DNA of 64,000 nucleotides from Pseudomonas sp. Fl4BN1. Lineage in GTDB: Bacteria; Pseudomonadota; Gammaproteobacteria; Pseudomonadales; Pseudomonadaceae. The number at the start of each line of letters is the position of its first letter. Positions within the stretch are counted from its first letter, which is position 1. Both the position numbers and the translations under genes were made by a program. Below, one piece after another: positions 44,301 through 52,408 of this stretch. The stretch lies in the NCBI RefSeq assembly GCF_009908285.1, contig NZ_JAAARM010000018.1, positions 1 to 64,000 of the forward strand. Direction: 5' to 3'. Under the pieces are notes generated by a model. The model worked only from the letters and a program-made list of their open reading frames with translations, made no database searches and was not told the origin of the DNA.

Positions 44301-44343
44301 ACCCTTTTATTGCGCGGGCGGCAAAGCCCGCGAGGAGAACAGC

Positions 44344-45525
44344 ATGCGTTACTCACCTTTCGTTCAGCGCATCAGCGGCGAATCCGTCAGCGCCTGGGAC
44401 ATCCACTACGCGGCCATCGAAGCCCGTGGCCGTGGTGAAGACGTGATTGTCCTCAGCGTCGGTGACCCGGACTTCGCCACCGATGCACGCATCAGCGACG
44501 CGGCCAGCGCCGCCCTGGAACAAGGCGATACCCACTACACCCACGTCCTCGGCCGCCCGGCGTTGCGCGAAGCCATCGCCGCCAAACAACGACGCCTGCT
44601 GGACATCGATGTCAGCGCCGACAACGTGGCCCTGGTGGCCGGGGCGCAGAACGGTCTGTTCGCCACCGCCCTGTGCCTGTTCAGCAGTGGCGACGAAGTG
44701 CTGGTGCCGGAACCGATGTACCTGACCTACGAGGCCTGCATGCATGCCTCGGGAGCGAATATCGCCTGCGTCGAGCAACCGGCCGCCAACGGCTTTCGCC
44801 TGACCGCCGCGGCCCTGGAAGCGGCGTTGACCGACAAGACCCGAGGCATCGCCCTGGCCACGCCGTGCAACCCCACGGGCAACGTCTACAGCCGTGAAGA
44901 GCTGGAAGCCGTGGCCGCGGTGGCCCGCAAACATGACCTGTGGGTGATCTCCGACGAGGTCTACGGGCAACTGACCTACGACCGCGAACACCTGAGCATC
45001 GCTTCGCTGCCGGGCATGGCCGAGCGTACGGTGATCCTCAACAGCCTGTCGAAAACCCATGCAATGACCGGCTGGCGCGTAGGCTGGGTGATCGCTCCCC
45101 CGGCGTTGGTCGGCCACCTGGATAACCTGCTGCTGTGCATGCTCTATGGCCTCCCCGGGTTTATCCAGGAAGCCGCGCTCAAGGCCCTGGAGCTGGACGA
45201 GGAAGTGGTGGGCAGCGCCCGCGAGGTCTATCGCCGTCGGCGTGACCTGGTGGTGGCCGGCCTCAAGCAAGTGCAACTGCTGGACTGCCGCGAGCCCGAG
45301 GCCGGGATGTTCATGCTGGTGGACGTGCGCCGTACCGGGCTGTCGAGCATGGACTTTGCCTGGCAGCTGTTCCGTGCCACCGGGGTTTCGGTGCTCGATG
45401 CCCAGGCCTTTGGCGCCAGCGCCGAGGGTTTCATTCGGATCTCCTTTACCGTCGCCGATGAGGTGCTCAAAGACGCTTGCCAACGCATTGCCGGCTTTGT
45501 CGAAAGCCTCAACGCCAGTCGCTGA
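44344..45525 (+). CDS. aruH: class I aminotransferase, arginine-pyruvate transaminase (AruH) type
   Basis: A 393-residue PLP enzyme of fold type I. Marks are SVGDPDF near the start, PCNPTGN, SDEVYGQL, and the Schiff-base Lys in NSLSKTHAMTGWRVGW. It resembles AruH of P. aeruginosa, which transaminates L-arginine with pyruvate to 2-ketoarginine, the substrate of AruI. Its location next to an amino-acid importer and near aruI fits. GAGGAG precedes the ATG. Specificity is inferred. Confidence 0.8.
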   Translation: MRYSPFVQRISGESVSAWDIHYAAIEARGRGEDVIVLSVGDPDFATDARISDAASAALEQGDTHYTHVLGRPALREAIAAKQRRLLDIDVSADNVALVAGAQNGLFATALCLFSSGDEVLVPEPMYLTYEACMHASGANIACVEQPAANGFRLTAAALEAALTDKTRGIALATPCNPTGNVYSREELEAVAAVARKHDLWVISDEVYGQLTYDREHLSIASLPGMAERTVILNSLSKTHAMTGWRVGWVIAPPALVGHLDNLLLCMLYGLPGFIQEAALKALELDEEVVGSAREVYRRRRDLVVAGLKQVQLLDCREPEAGMFMLVDVRRTGLSSMDFAWQLFRATGVSVLDAQAFGASAEGFIRISFTVADEVLKDACQRIAGFVESLNASR

Positions 45526-45637
45526 ACGCAGGACCAGGGCCGGCCAGAACGGCCCTTGCACCCCAGACAAGAACACCGTTGCGCCTTACCTTTTTTGCCC
45601 ACCTTTGAAGGGCCCCCTGCTTGAGAGGTTGACCCCC

Positions 45638-47386
45638 GTGACCGCTTCCGACCAATTCAACTCCACCCATAGCGCCGTCGATCAATACGCCGAACTGGTG
45701 CTGCACAACGGCCGGATGTACACCCTCGATCCGGCCCAGCCCTGGGCCGACGCCGTGGCCATCCGCCAGGGCAAACTGATCGCCGTCGGCAGCCTCGCCT
45801 CCCTGGTCTCGCTGATCGGGCCGCATACCCGTCAACACGATCTGGACGGGGCCTTCTGCATGCCCGGCCTGCACGACATGCACACCCACCCGGACCTGGC
45901 CCTGGCCCCGCGCTACGCCGATGACCTGGACGTAGGTATCGAGGACCCGACCCCGGCACAGCTGGCGGCAGCGATCCACGCCTACGCCGATAGCCATCCT
46001 GGCGATGGCTGGATCTACGGCCAGTACTGGGTGCGCTACACCTTCCGCGAGGCCGACCTGACCCCAGGTCGCGAGTGGCTCGACAGCGTCATGCCGGATC
46101 GCCCGGTGGCCCTGCTGGACCGCATGTGGGGGACCATGATGGTCAACTCCAAGGCCCTGGAGCTGGCCGGCATCGACCGCCACACCAGCGACCCGCGCAA
46201 CGGCTACCTGGAGCGCGACGAACTGAGCGGCGAACCCAATGGCCTGCTGATCGACGGTGCCTACGCACTGATCCACGCCGCCATGCCGCCGACGCCGGTG
46301 TCGGTGCTGCGCCGGGCCTATCGCGATGGCGTGCACTTCCAGACCTCCCGCGGGGTCACCGCCACCAAGTACGTGCACGTTTGCGAGAACCGCTTGCAGG
46401 CACTGAAGGAACTGGACGATGCCGGTGAACTGACCTTGCGCGTGGAAGCCGCCATCAGTTGGCAGGACGATATCTTCCCCGTGCGCCGCCGTTGGGAGCT
46501 GCTCAGCGGCGAACGGCATTTCTATCGCAGCGCACGCTTGAATGCCAATGCGGTGAAGTTCCATTTCGACGGCACCGTGGAACCGAAGTCCTCCTATCTG
46601 CTGACCCCCTGGCCGCAAGAGTCGAGCTGGCGCGGCAAGCTCAACCTGACCCCGGAACACATCACCGACATGGTGGTGGACATGGACAAGCGCGGGCTGC
46701 GGGTGATTGCCCACTGCACCGGCGACGGTGCCTCCGATGTGTTCCTCGACGCGGTAGCCGAAGCCCGCCGTCGCAACGGCAACAGCGGCATCCGCCACCA
46801 GTGCGCCCACAGCACCCTGCTGCACCCGGGCAACCTCAAGCGCTTCCAGAGCCTGGATGTGATCGCCGAGTTTTCTCCGGCGGCCTGGTACCCGACCCCT
46901 TTCGCCAGCGGCGCCCGTTCCGGCTACGGCAAGGAACGCCTCAAGCGCATCTACGACTTCAAGGGAGTGCTGGCGGCCGGCGGCATTGCGGTATTCGGCA
47001 CCGATTGGCCGGTGGCGTCCATCGACCCCTGGCTGGCCCTGGAAACCATGGTCACCCGGCAGAACCCGTGGAACCAGGAACCCGACTGCTTCGGCGAGCC
47101 CATCACTCTGGAACAGGCGCTGCAGGTGGCGACCCTCAACGGTGCACACGCCATGGGCCTGGAACACCTGACCGGCAGCCTGGAAAGCGGCAAGTCGGCG
47201 GACCTGATCGTCCTCGACCGCGACCTGTTCGCCCAAGGCGCGCGCAACTACATCCACCACACCCAAGTGCAACTGACCTTCGTCGAAGGGCAACTGGTGT
47301 ACGACCGCCAGGGCACCTTCAGCGACACCCCGCTGCAAGCAGTCTGGGAAGGCCTGCCACCGGTGATCGAGGGCAAAGACGCATGA
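45638..47386 (+). CDS. metal-dependent amidohydrolase (amidohydrolase 3/YtcJ type)
   Basis: A 582-residue amidohydrolase-superfamily enzyme. The first metal site HDMHTH is near residues 79-84, later ligands are in VIAHCTG and HQCAHST, and the catalytic Asp is in GTDWPV; LESGKSADLIVLD closes the fold. Such enzymes hydrolyse C-N bonds. GTG 45638 is chosen, with GAGAGG 9 bases upstream. It overlaps the COG0523 gene by 4 bases. In this locus it may split a guanidino or acyl amide compound; unproven. Confidence 0.85.
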   Translation: MTASDQFNSTHSAVDQYAELVLHNGRMYTLDPAQPWADAVAIRQGKLIAVGSLASLVSLIGPHTRQHDLDGAFCMPGLHDMHTHPDLALAPRYADDLDVGIEDPTPAQLAAAIHAYADSHPGDGWIYGQYWVRYTFREADLTPGREWLDSVMPDRPVALLDRMWGTMMVNSKALELAGIDRHTSDPRNGYLERDELSGEPNGLLIDGAYALIHAAMPPTPVSVLRRAYRDGVHFQTSRGVTATKYVHVCENRLQALKELDDAGELTLRVEAAISWQDDIFPVRRRWELLSGERHFYRSARLNANAVKFHFDGTVEPKSSYLLTPWPQESSWRGKLNLTPEHITDMVVDMDKRGLRVIAHCTGDGASDVFLDAVAEARRRNGNSGIRHQCAHSTLLHPGNLKRFQSLDVIAEFSPAAWYPTPFASGARSGYGKERLKRIYDFKGVLAAGGIAVFGTDWPVASIDPWLALETMVTRQNPWNQEPDCFGEPITLEQALQVATLNGAHAMGLEHLTGSLESGKSADLIVLDRDLFAQGARNYIHHTQVQLTFVEGQLVYDRQGTFSDTPLQAVWEGLPPVIEGKDA

Positions 47387-48309
47387 ACCAGATACCGAGC
47401 ATTCCCGTCACGGTGGTTGCCGGTTTCCTCGGTGCCGGCAAGACCACCCTGCTCAACCGTATGGTGCAACGTGCCGACAGCAGTCGGCTGGCGGTGATCG
47501 TCAATGACTTCGGCGAGCTGAACATCGATGCGGCGATCATCGCCGAGGTCACCGACGCGGTGTACAGCCTGCAGAACGGCTGCATCTGCTGCACCGTGCA
47601 GGAGGACCTGCTGGCGCAGTTGGTGAGCCTGTCCAAACTGCGCCCGACCCTGGAACGAATCGTCATCGAGTGCAGCGGCGTCTCCGACCCGCAGCGCATC
47701 GTGCAGACCATCGGCTACCCGCAGTTGCGCAACCGCCTGCACCTGGATGCGGTGATCACTTTGGTAGACGCCAGTGGCTACCAGGCCCTTGAGGGGGAAA
47801 TGGCCCGCCTGTCCCGGGCCCAGGTGGCCTGCGCCGATTGGGTGCTGCTGAACAAGGCCGACCTGGTGGATGCCGAGCAACTGCAGAGCATCCGCGCCAG
47901 CCTCGGTGGTCGCGCCCCAGTGTTCGATACGGTACAGGCCGAACTGCCGGCCGAGCTGCTGCTGGCGCCACCGGTGCGTTCCACCGAGGTGCTGTTCAGG
48001 GCCCTGCCCCAGGCCCACGACCAGCTGTTCGAGAGCTGGGTCTGGAAGAGTTCGCGGCCCTTGCAACCCAAGGCCCTGCGAGACTGGCTGAGCAAGCTGC
48101 CGGCCGATCTGCTGCGCCTCAAGGGCCTGGTGCGCCTGGAGGGCAACGAGCAGCCTTACTGGTTGCAGCATGTAGGCAACCGCAGCCAGTTCACCCTGGC
48201 CGCCGAACAACCCACCGAACATGCCGCGCAACTGGTGTTCATTGCTCGCCGTGGCAGTGATCTGCGCCAGGAACTGGAAGCCGGGGTCAGCGATACACAG
48301 GTGACGTAA
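47383..48309 (+). CDS. COG0523/CobW-family GTPase, putative metal chaperone
   Basis: A 308-residue G3E GTPase with Walker A GFLGAGKTT (residues 14-22), the metal-binding CxCC motif (C67-I-C-C70) and the GTP specificity motif NKAD. The C-terminal CobW domain is present. COG0523 members load metals (often Zn) into partner enzymes. Its ATGA overlap with the amidohydrolase gene implies that enzyme is the client. No Zur-type box was examined. Confidence 0.9.
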   Translation: MNQIPSIPVTVVAGFLGAGKTTLLNRMVQRADSSRLAVIVNDFGELNIDAAIIAEVTDAVYSLQNGCICCTVQEDLLAQLVSLSKLRPTLERIVIECSGVSDPQRIVQTIGYPQLRNRLHLDAVITLVDASGYQALEGEMARLSRAQVACADWVLLNKADLVDAEQLQSIRASLGGRAPVFDTVQAELPAELLLAPPVRSTEVLFRALPQAHDQLFESWVWKSSRPLQPKALRDWLSKLPADLLRLKGLVRLEGNEQPYWLQHVGNRSQFTLAAEQPTEHAAQLVFIARRGSDLRQELEAGVSDTQVT

Positions 48310-48416
48310 GGGGGCCTGCTTCAAGTGCCACCCCGAAGACCTTGGGAGGCTTCACCGCAGCCTGGGTAAAGCGCATTATGGCTCGCACTTTTGCCACCGA
48401 AGCAAGGATGCTGCAG

Positions 48417-48914
48417 ATGCTCGAGATCCTCCAAGGCACGCCTCTTTGGGTGTACGCGGTCTTCGCCCTGATCTGCGGCTACGGCCTGCGTGCCCGCTCG
48501 ACCCTGCGCGAGAGCCGGCGCTCGTTGCTGATTGCACCGCTGATACTGCTGGCCTGGTCACTGTGGTCGCTGAACCTTGGCGCCCATCCACTGCTGTCGC
48601 TGGCGGCCTGGACCAGTGGCGCGGCGCTTGGCAGCCTGCTGGCCATGCTGCTGTTTTCCAGCATCGGGGTGGTGCTGGAGTCGGGTGGCGAGGCCATTCT
48701 GGTTCCCGGAACCTTGAAGATCCTCGGTATCTCGCTGCTGTTCTTTGCGGTGAAATACTGGATCGGCTATCAGACCGCCGTGCACCCCGAGCAGGCTGCC
48801 GGCATGCAGATGTTGAGCATCAGCGGCGCCGCCGCAGGCTTTACCGTTGGTCTGTTCTGCGGTCGCGCGCTCAAGTTGTATCGCCACCTGCTGATCCTTC
48901 GACTCAAGGCCTGA
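48417..48914 (+). CDS. DUF6622-like membrane protein
   Basis: A 165-residue hydrophobic protein with about five membrane helices (MLEILQGTPLWVYAVFALICGYGLRA at the N-terminus), resembling DUF6622 proteins. The start is uncertain: ATG 48417 has AAGG 9 bases upstream, while ATG 48408 and 48342 are alternatives. It lies 107 bases after the GTPase gene. Function unknown. Confidence 0.65.
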   Translation: MLEILQGTPLWVYAVFALICGYGLRARSTLRESRRSLLIAPLILLAWSLWSLNLGAHPLLSLAAWTSGAALGSLLAMLLFSSIGVVLESGGEAILVPGTLKILGISLLFFAVKYWIGYQTAVHPEQAAGMQMLSISGAAAGFTVGLFCGRALKLYRHLLILRLKA

Positions 48915-49103
48915 AGACGCCAGGACAGTGCACTTTGGGCGACGGGGAATCTTCGCCGGGAATGTCGGTCTGTAGGGACACCTCGATCGGGCAGGCGCTT
49001 GGTCCGTGACAATAGTCTTCGGGTCCAATAGATTAGGCGCCCCCCGAAAATCCCCCTGGGCCTTTCGCGCCTCAAACCCGTTAAACCAAGTAGTGGATGT
49101 TCA

Positions 49104-49805
49104 ATGCCTGATTCCAACCCCAAAGAATCCGTCGTCGCCTTGTCCAACAAGAGCGAATACGAAAACGCCATGCATCTTTCACAGCACGTGTCCCAGGCCA
49201 AGACCATCAGCGAGATGGTGCTCGACGCCTTTCACACCTCGAAAGAAAGTGACCAGATTCGCGAACTGCGTGCCGCTATTCGCCAGGCCCACGACCGCTT
49301 TGACGACGATACCGCCTATGAACTCATGGGCCAGCTCAAGCAGTTGAAGGATGCCGAGACCGCAGACCTCGCTGCCCTGGAAGACCTGAGCAAGAAATTC
49401 CCCATCAGCCGGATCCTCTCCAGCTACAAGGACGACCCGGACTTCCAGGAACTGGTCTACGGCCTGGCCCTGAAAGTGCTGAACCAGACCCACCAGGCCA
49501 TCAGCAACCCCAGCGGCGGCAAGAGCAAGGCACGGCCGAAGAAGGAAATGGAAGTGTTCGCCATCAGCAAGGACGGCATCAGCGTCACCCTGCCGATGCG
49601 CCCGCGCTCCAAGGCCAACGTCGACCGTGAAGCCTTCGAATTCCTCGGCTTCGCCTTTGTTGGCGAAGGCGACGAGGCGGAGCTGGAAAGCGAGATGTTC
49701 TTCGACAAGGATGGCAACGAGCAGCAGGCCACCCGCAAGAACATCGTTACCGCGATCCAGCAGCAGACCGCGTTCGACGGCTACAGCGTGCAACAACAGC
49801 TGTAA
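49104..49805 (+). CDS. hypothetical protein, 233 aa
   Basis: A soluble, charged protein with no recognised family. Residues ~17-105 are helical, probably coiled-coil (HVSQAKTISEMVLDAFH; IRQAHDRFDDDTAYELMGQLKQ). A basic linker (GGKSKARPKKEME) leads to a beta-rich C-terminal part with acidic GEGDEAELESE. The mix suggests a structural or nucleic-acid role, but that is a guess. It is followed by a terminator. Confidence 0.65.
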   Translation: MPDSNPKESVVALSNKSEYENAMHLSQHVSQAKTISEMVLDAFHTSKESDQIRELRAAIRQAHDRFDDDTAYELMGQLKQLKDAETADLAALEDLSKKFPISRILSSYKDDPDFQELVYGLALKVLNQTHQAISNPSGGKSKARPKKEMEVFAISKDGISVTLPMRPRSKANVDREAFEFLGFAFVGEGDEAELESEMFFDKDGNEQQATRKNIVTAIQQQTAFDGYSVQQQL

Positions 49806-49813
49806 CCCGGCTC

Positions 49814-49840
49814 CGGTAGGCGCGAGCTTGCTCGCGAAAA
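49814..49840. repeat. REP-like palindrome
   Basis: GTAGGCGCGAGCTTGCTCGCGAA carries the core palindrome CGCGAG-CTTG-CTCGCG (49821-49836) typical of fluorescent-Pseudomonas REP elements. A single copy lies between the gene end and the terminator. Confidence 0.7.
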
Positions 49841-49866
49841 CCTCGGCAGCGCCTGCAGCAGACATG

Positions 49867-49904
49867 AAAAAGCCCCGTACTTCAGCGCGAAGCCGGGGCT
49901 TTTT
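49867..49904. terminator. bidirectional Rho-independent terminator
   Basis: AAAAAGCCCCG (49867-49877) and CGGGGCTTTTT (49893-49904) arms with a 15-base loop, symmetric A and T runs. It separates the 233-aa gene and the convergent SHMT-like gene. Confidence 0.85.
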
Positions 49905-49910
49905 CTTAGC

Positions 49911-51266
49911 TCAGCGATCCCCGTAGTCGAGGATGGGGTACATCGCGCACAACGCCTCGGTCTGTAGTCGGAACTGTTCCTGCAACGCAGGCTCCAGGTG
50001 GTACTTTTTCTCGCCAAGGGGCATCACCTTGTCCAGTATCTGACAAACCAGCTCGACTACCTCTCGGCACCCCTGGGGATCGATGTAGCGTTGGGCGATG
50101 GAGCCAGTACCGATACATAGCCCATTGGCGACAAATGACGATCGGGTTTCACCCGGTGCACGTTTTTTGTTCACGATGATGCCGCACTGCTCCAGTGCCG
50201 ACTCTGCAATGGAACCGCTGATGCCGCCCCGCAAACGCAGCAGAATCATATGGTTTTCCGTCCCCCCGCCCACGACTTCGTAGTCCTGCGCCATAAACGC
50301 GCTGGCCATTTCATCCGCAGTGCTGCGAATCCGCGCCATATAGGCGTCGAACTCCGGGGACATGGCGTAGCCCAGTGCGGCAGCCTTTGCCGCAATCATA
50401 TTGACCGCAGGTGCGCCCTGCATCCCGGGGTATACGGCTTGGTCGAGGATTCGGCTGAAGGTTGACCGCAGACCGGGAACCTTGGTGTGGGCGTCTCGGC
50501 CCGAAAGAATCAGGCCACCGCGAGGCCCTGCAAGTTGCTTGTGCGTACAGACCGTAGTGACGTGCGCCAGGTCGATCGGGCTCGGGTGGCGCCCCGTGGC
50601 AACCAGCCCGGCGATATATGAAATGTCTGCCAGCAGGATAGCCCCGGCCTCATCGGCAATCGCACGGAACCGCTGGAAATCCATGACCCGAGAATAAGCA
50701 GTCGCCCCACAGATGATGATCCGCGGACGATGGGCCAACGCCAGTTGGCGCACCTCTTCGTAATCGATGACGCCCTGGGAGGTGGTGCCGTAGCGGATCG
50801 CCTTGTAGTTGGCCCCCGTGAACGCCACAGGGCTGCCATGGGTAAGGTGCCCGCCGTGATCGAGGGCCATTCCGAGAACCGTATCCCCGGGCTCGAGCAG
50901 GGCACAAAGCACTTGGTAATTGGCGTTGGAGGCCGAGTGTGACTGCACACCGGCGTATTGGGCAGCAAACAGCTCTTGCGCCCGTCGGATCGCCAGGGAC
51001 TCGACCAGGTCGACGTTCTCGCACCCGGTGTGATCGCGTCTGCCAGGAGTACCCTCCACCGTGACGTTGACCAGCGCCGAAGCTGACGCCGCCAGGGTTC
51101 GAGGATTGGCCGCGCAGGAAGATGAAACCAGGGACAGCGTGCGGTGTTGACGCGTGACTTCGGCGTCGAGGATCCTTGCCAGCTCGGGGTCTTCTGCTCG
51201 CAGGTCCGCCAAGCCACGCCGCAGCAGATCGGCCTGGCTCCTGAGTTGTTCAGTATCAGCTGCCAT
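49911..51266 (-). CDS. serine hydroxymethyltransferase paralogue with altered active site
   Basis: A 451-residue PLP enzyme clearly of the SHMT family (VLGMALDHGGHLTHG; Schiff-base Lys 243 in THKQLAGPRGG; YPGMQGAP). Several residues that are near-invariant in GlyA differ. NKYAEG is NVTVEG (Tyr to Thr69), RYYGG is RDHTG (residues 77-81), DMAH is DISY (His to Tyr217), and the Arg of GIRVGT is Cys384. Glu71 is kept. It is therefore unlikely to be the housekeeping SHMT and may use another aldehyde or amino acid. It is divergent from the XRE gene across 539 bases. Residue roles are from memory of E. coli GlyA. Confidence 0.8.
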   Translation of the reverse strand: MAADTEQLRSQADLLRRGLADLRAEDPELARILDAEVTRQHRTLSLVSSSCAANPRTLAASASALVNVTVEGTPGRRDHTGCENVDLVESLAIRRAQELFAAQYAGVQSHSASNANYQVLCALLEPGDTVLGMALDHGGHLTHGSPVAFTGANYKAIRYGTTSQGVIDYEEVRQLALAHRPRIIICGATAYSRVMDFQRFRAIADEAGAILLADISYIAGLVATGRHPSPIDLAHVTTVCTHKQLAGPRGGLILSGRDAHTKVPGLRSTFSRILDQAVYPGMQGAPAVNMIAAKAAALGYAMSPEFDAYMARIRSTADEMASAFMAQDYEVVGGGTENHMILLRLRGGISGSIAESALEQCGIIVNKKRAPGETRSSFVANGLCIGTGSIAQRYIDPQGCREVVELVCQILDKVMPLGEKKYHLEPALQEQFRLQTEALCAMYPILDYGDR

Positions 51267-51523
51267 TATTCTGTGTCCCTTCCTTGAGTGTTGCGTGCCA
51301 CGAACGACAGCACGCTTCCTTGATTTCACGTTCGTGTATGCACATCGGGCTGAACCTAGCCTTGGCGCAGACTGTACGAGGTGCAAATCAATTAATCAAA
51401 AAATTAAACACTTTCAAATTTAAATGATGCTTTTTTGGCAGAAAACCGAAACACCACCCTGGCGTAACTGCTGGACGTTCGCCGACAAGGATTACGACAA
51501 CGAGCTACCCAGGCTTTATTGTC

Positions 51524-51697
51524 ATGGCTGGTGCATGCAACACTCCCCCCTTGGCGACCCCCGAACCGATCCTTCTCAACGATTTGATCGCCCAGAATAC
51601 CGACAGCGACATATCCCAGGATGGATATAGGCTGGCTAAAGGAGCATTAGCGAGTTGGTACAAACTACGGAAGAATCCGACGAGAATTTACCGCTGA
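51524..51697 (+). CDS. possible small ORF or remnant, 57 aa
   Basis: ATG 51524 opens a frame of 57 codons ending at TGA 51695-51697. The C-terminal part (ILLNDLIAQNTDSDISQDGYRL...) looks protein-like and helical. No ribosome site is evident and no family is recognised. It may be the tail of a lost gene. Another frame in the same stretch (51424-51630) is less convincing. Confidence 0.25.
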   Translation: MAGACNTPPLATPEPILLNDLIAQNTDSDISQDGYRLAKGALASWYKLRKNPTRIYR

Positions 51698-51715
51698 GAT
51701 CTAACCGATCTCAGC
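51693..51715. promoter_or_regulatory. perfect 9-base inverted repeat upstream of the XRE gene
   Basis: GCTGAGATC-TAACC-GATCTCAGC is perfectly symmetric, ~90 bases before the XRE start. No T run follows, so an operator is more likely than a terminator. It could bind the XRE protein itself. Confidence 0.4.
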
Positions 51716-51805
51716 CTTGCTGATTGAGCAAATAAATATAATATCGCGCACGACAGCCATCAAAAGTTTAACGCGTGACGACTATAGGGAAATGGTGAGC
51801 ACTTG

Positions 51806-52408
51806 ATGCACAAAAGAGAAAGAACAGAGCATTTAAAGAGCAATATTAAATACCTGATAAAGAGTCGTGGCGAGACGCAACTATCTTTATGCAACGCCAG
51901 CGGCCTGACCAGAACGACCATTTATAATATTCTGGAAGGCAAGGTTACTAATGTACAGCAATCCACTATTAGAAAAATTTCTGATTTTTTCGGCGTTTCC
52001 TACGAAGAAATAGAAACCGTCGACTTTGAAGAGAAGGAGATCATCGACAGCAGTATTTCCCCTCAAGGCAATATGAACCCAGCGGCTGTTCCGATCTTCA
52101 AGGAAAGCTTGCTGATAGCCAACATGGACAAACGGATTGGTGCGCTGGCCACGCTGTACCCACTGACCTATTACTTCGGCACTGCCTACAACTTGATAGC
52201 AGTGCTACTGGAGCACGAAATCCATGGTAGGAATGAGCCCGGCGATCTTTTGATCATACAAAGAGGTTCTACGACTGACGACAAAGAAAAACTGGTGTAC
52301 GACAGGCTGACAAAAAAGCTGTCTATCGTAAATGACACTATCTCCAGTTCAGACCACATGTGTGTCGTGGGCGATATCATTGAGGAACGCTTCAATGATA
52401 TCGCCTGA
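51806..52408 (+). CDS. XRE-family regulator with C-terminal sensor-like domain
   Basis: A 200-residue protein with an N-terminal helix-turn-helix (LKSNIKYLIKSRGETQLSLCNASGLTRTTIYNILEGK, about residues 9-45). A C-terminal domain (~105-200; GDLLIIQRGS...HMCVVGDIIEERF) resembles the LexA/S24-type fold without an obvious catalytic pair. ATG 51806 has GGTGAG 6 bases upstream. Codon use is AT-rich. It overlaps the next gene by 14 bases, so both are co-translated. It probably regulates the transporter and perhaps the SHMT-like gene. Confidence 0.8.
   Translation: MHKRERTEHLKSNIKYLIKSRGETQLSLCNASGLTRTTIYNILEGKVTNVQQSTIRKISDFFGVSYEEIETVDFEEKEIIDSSISPQGNMNPAAVPIFKESLLIANMDKRIGALATLYPLTYYFGTAYNLIAVLLEHEIHGRNEPGDLLIIQRGSTTDDKEKLVYDRLTKKLSIVNDTISSSDHMCVVGDIIEERFNDIA

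Larger units (their letters stand above)
51267..51805. other. 539-base intergenic region, AT-rich in parts
   Basis: Divergent region between the SHMT-like and XRE genes. It contains a perfect inverted repeat at 51693-51715 (separate entry), AT-rich patches (51382-51430, 51720-51760) and a possible 57-codon frame at 51524-51697 (separate entry). The composition change suggests a recombination boundary. Confidence 0.5.

Noticed and set aside
45509..47338. 609-codon open frame antisense to the amidohydrolase
   Set aside because: Shadow of a GC-rich gene; the amidohydrolase has conserved metal-ligand motifs and the antisense product matches nothing I know.
46459..47382. Long N-terminal extension of the COG0523 GTPase
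   Set aside because: The upstream codons are a shadow of the amidohydrolase gene; ATG 47383 with an ATGA overlap gives the normal family start.
51424..51630. Small plus-strand frame after the SHMT-like gene
   Set aside because: Trp/Cys/Arg/Pro-rich with no ribosome site; a frame in another register (51524-51697) looks better and even that is doubtful.
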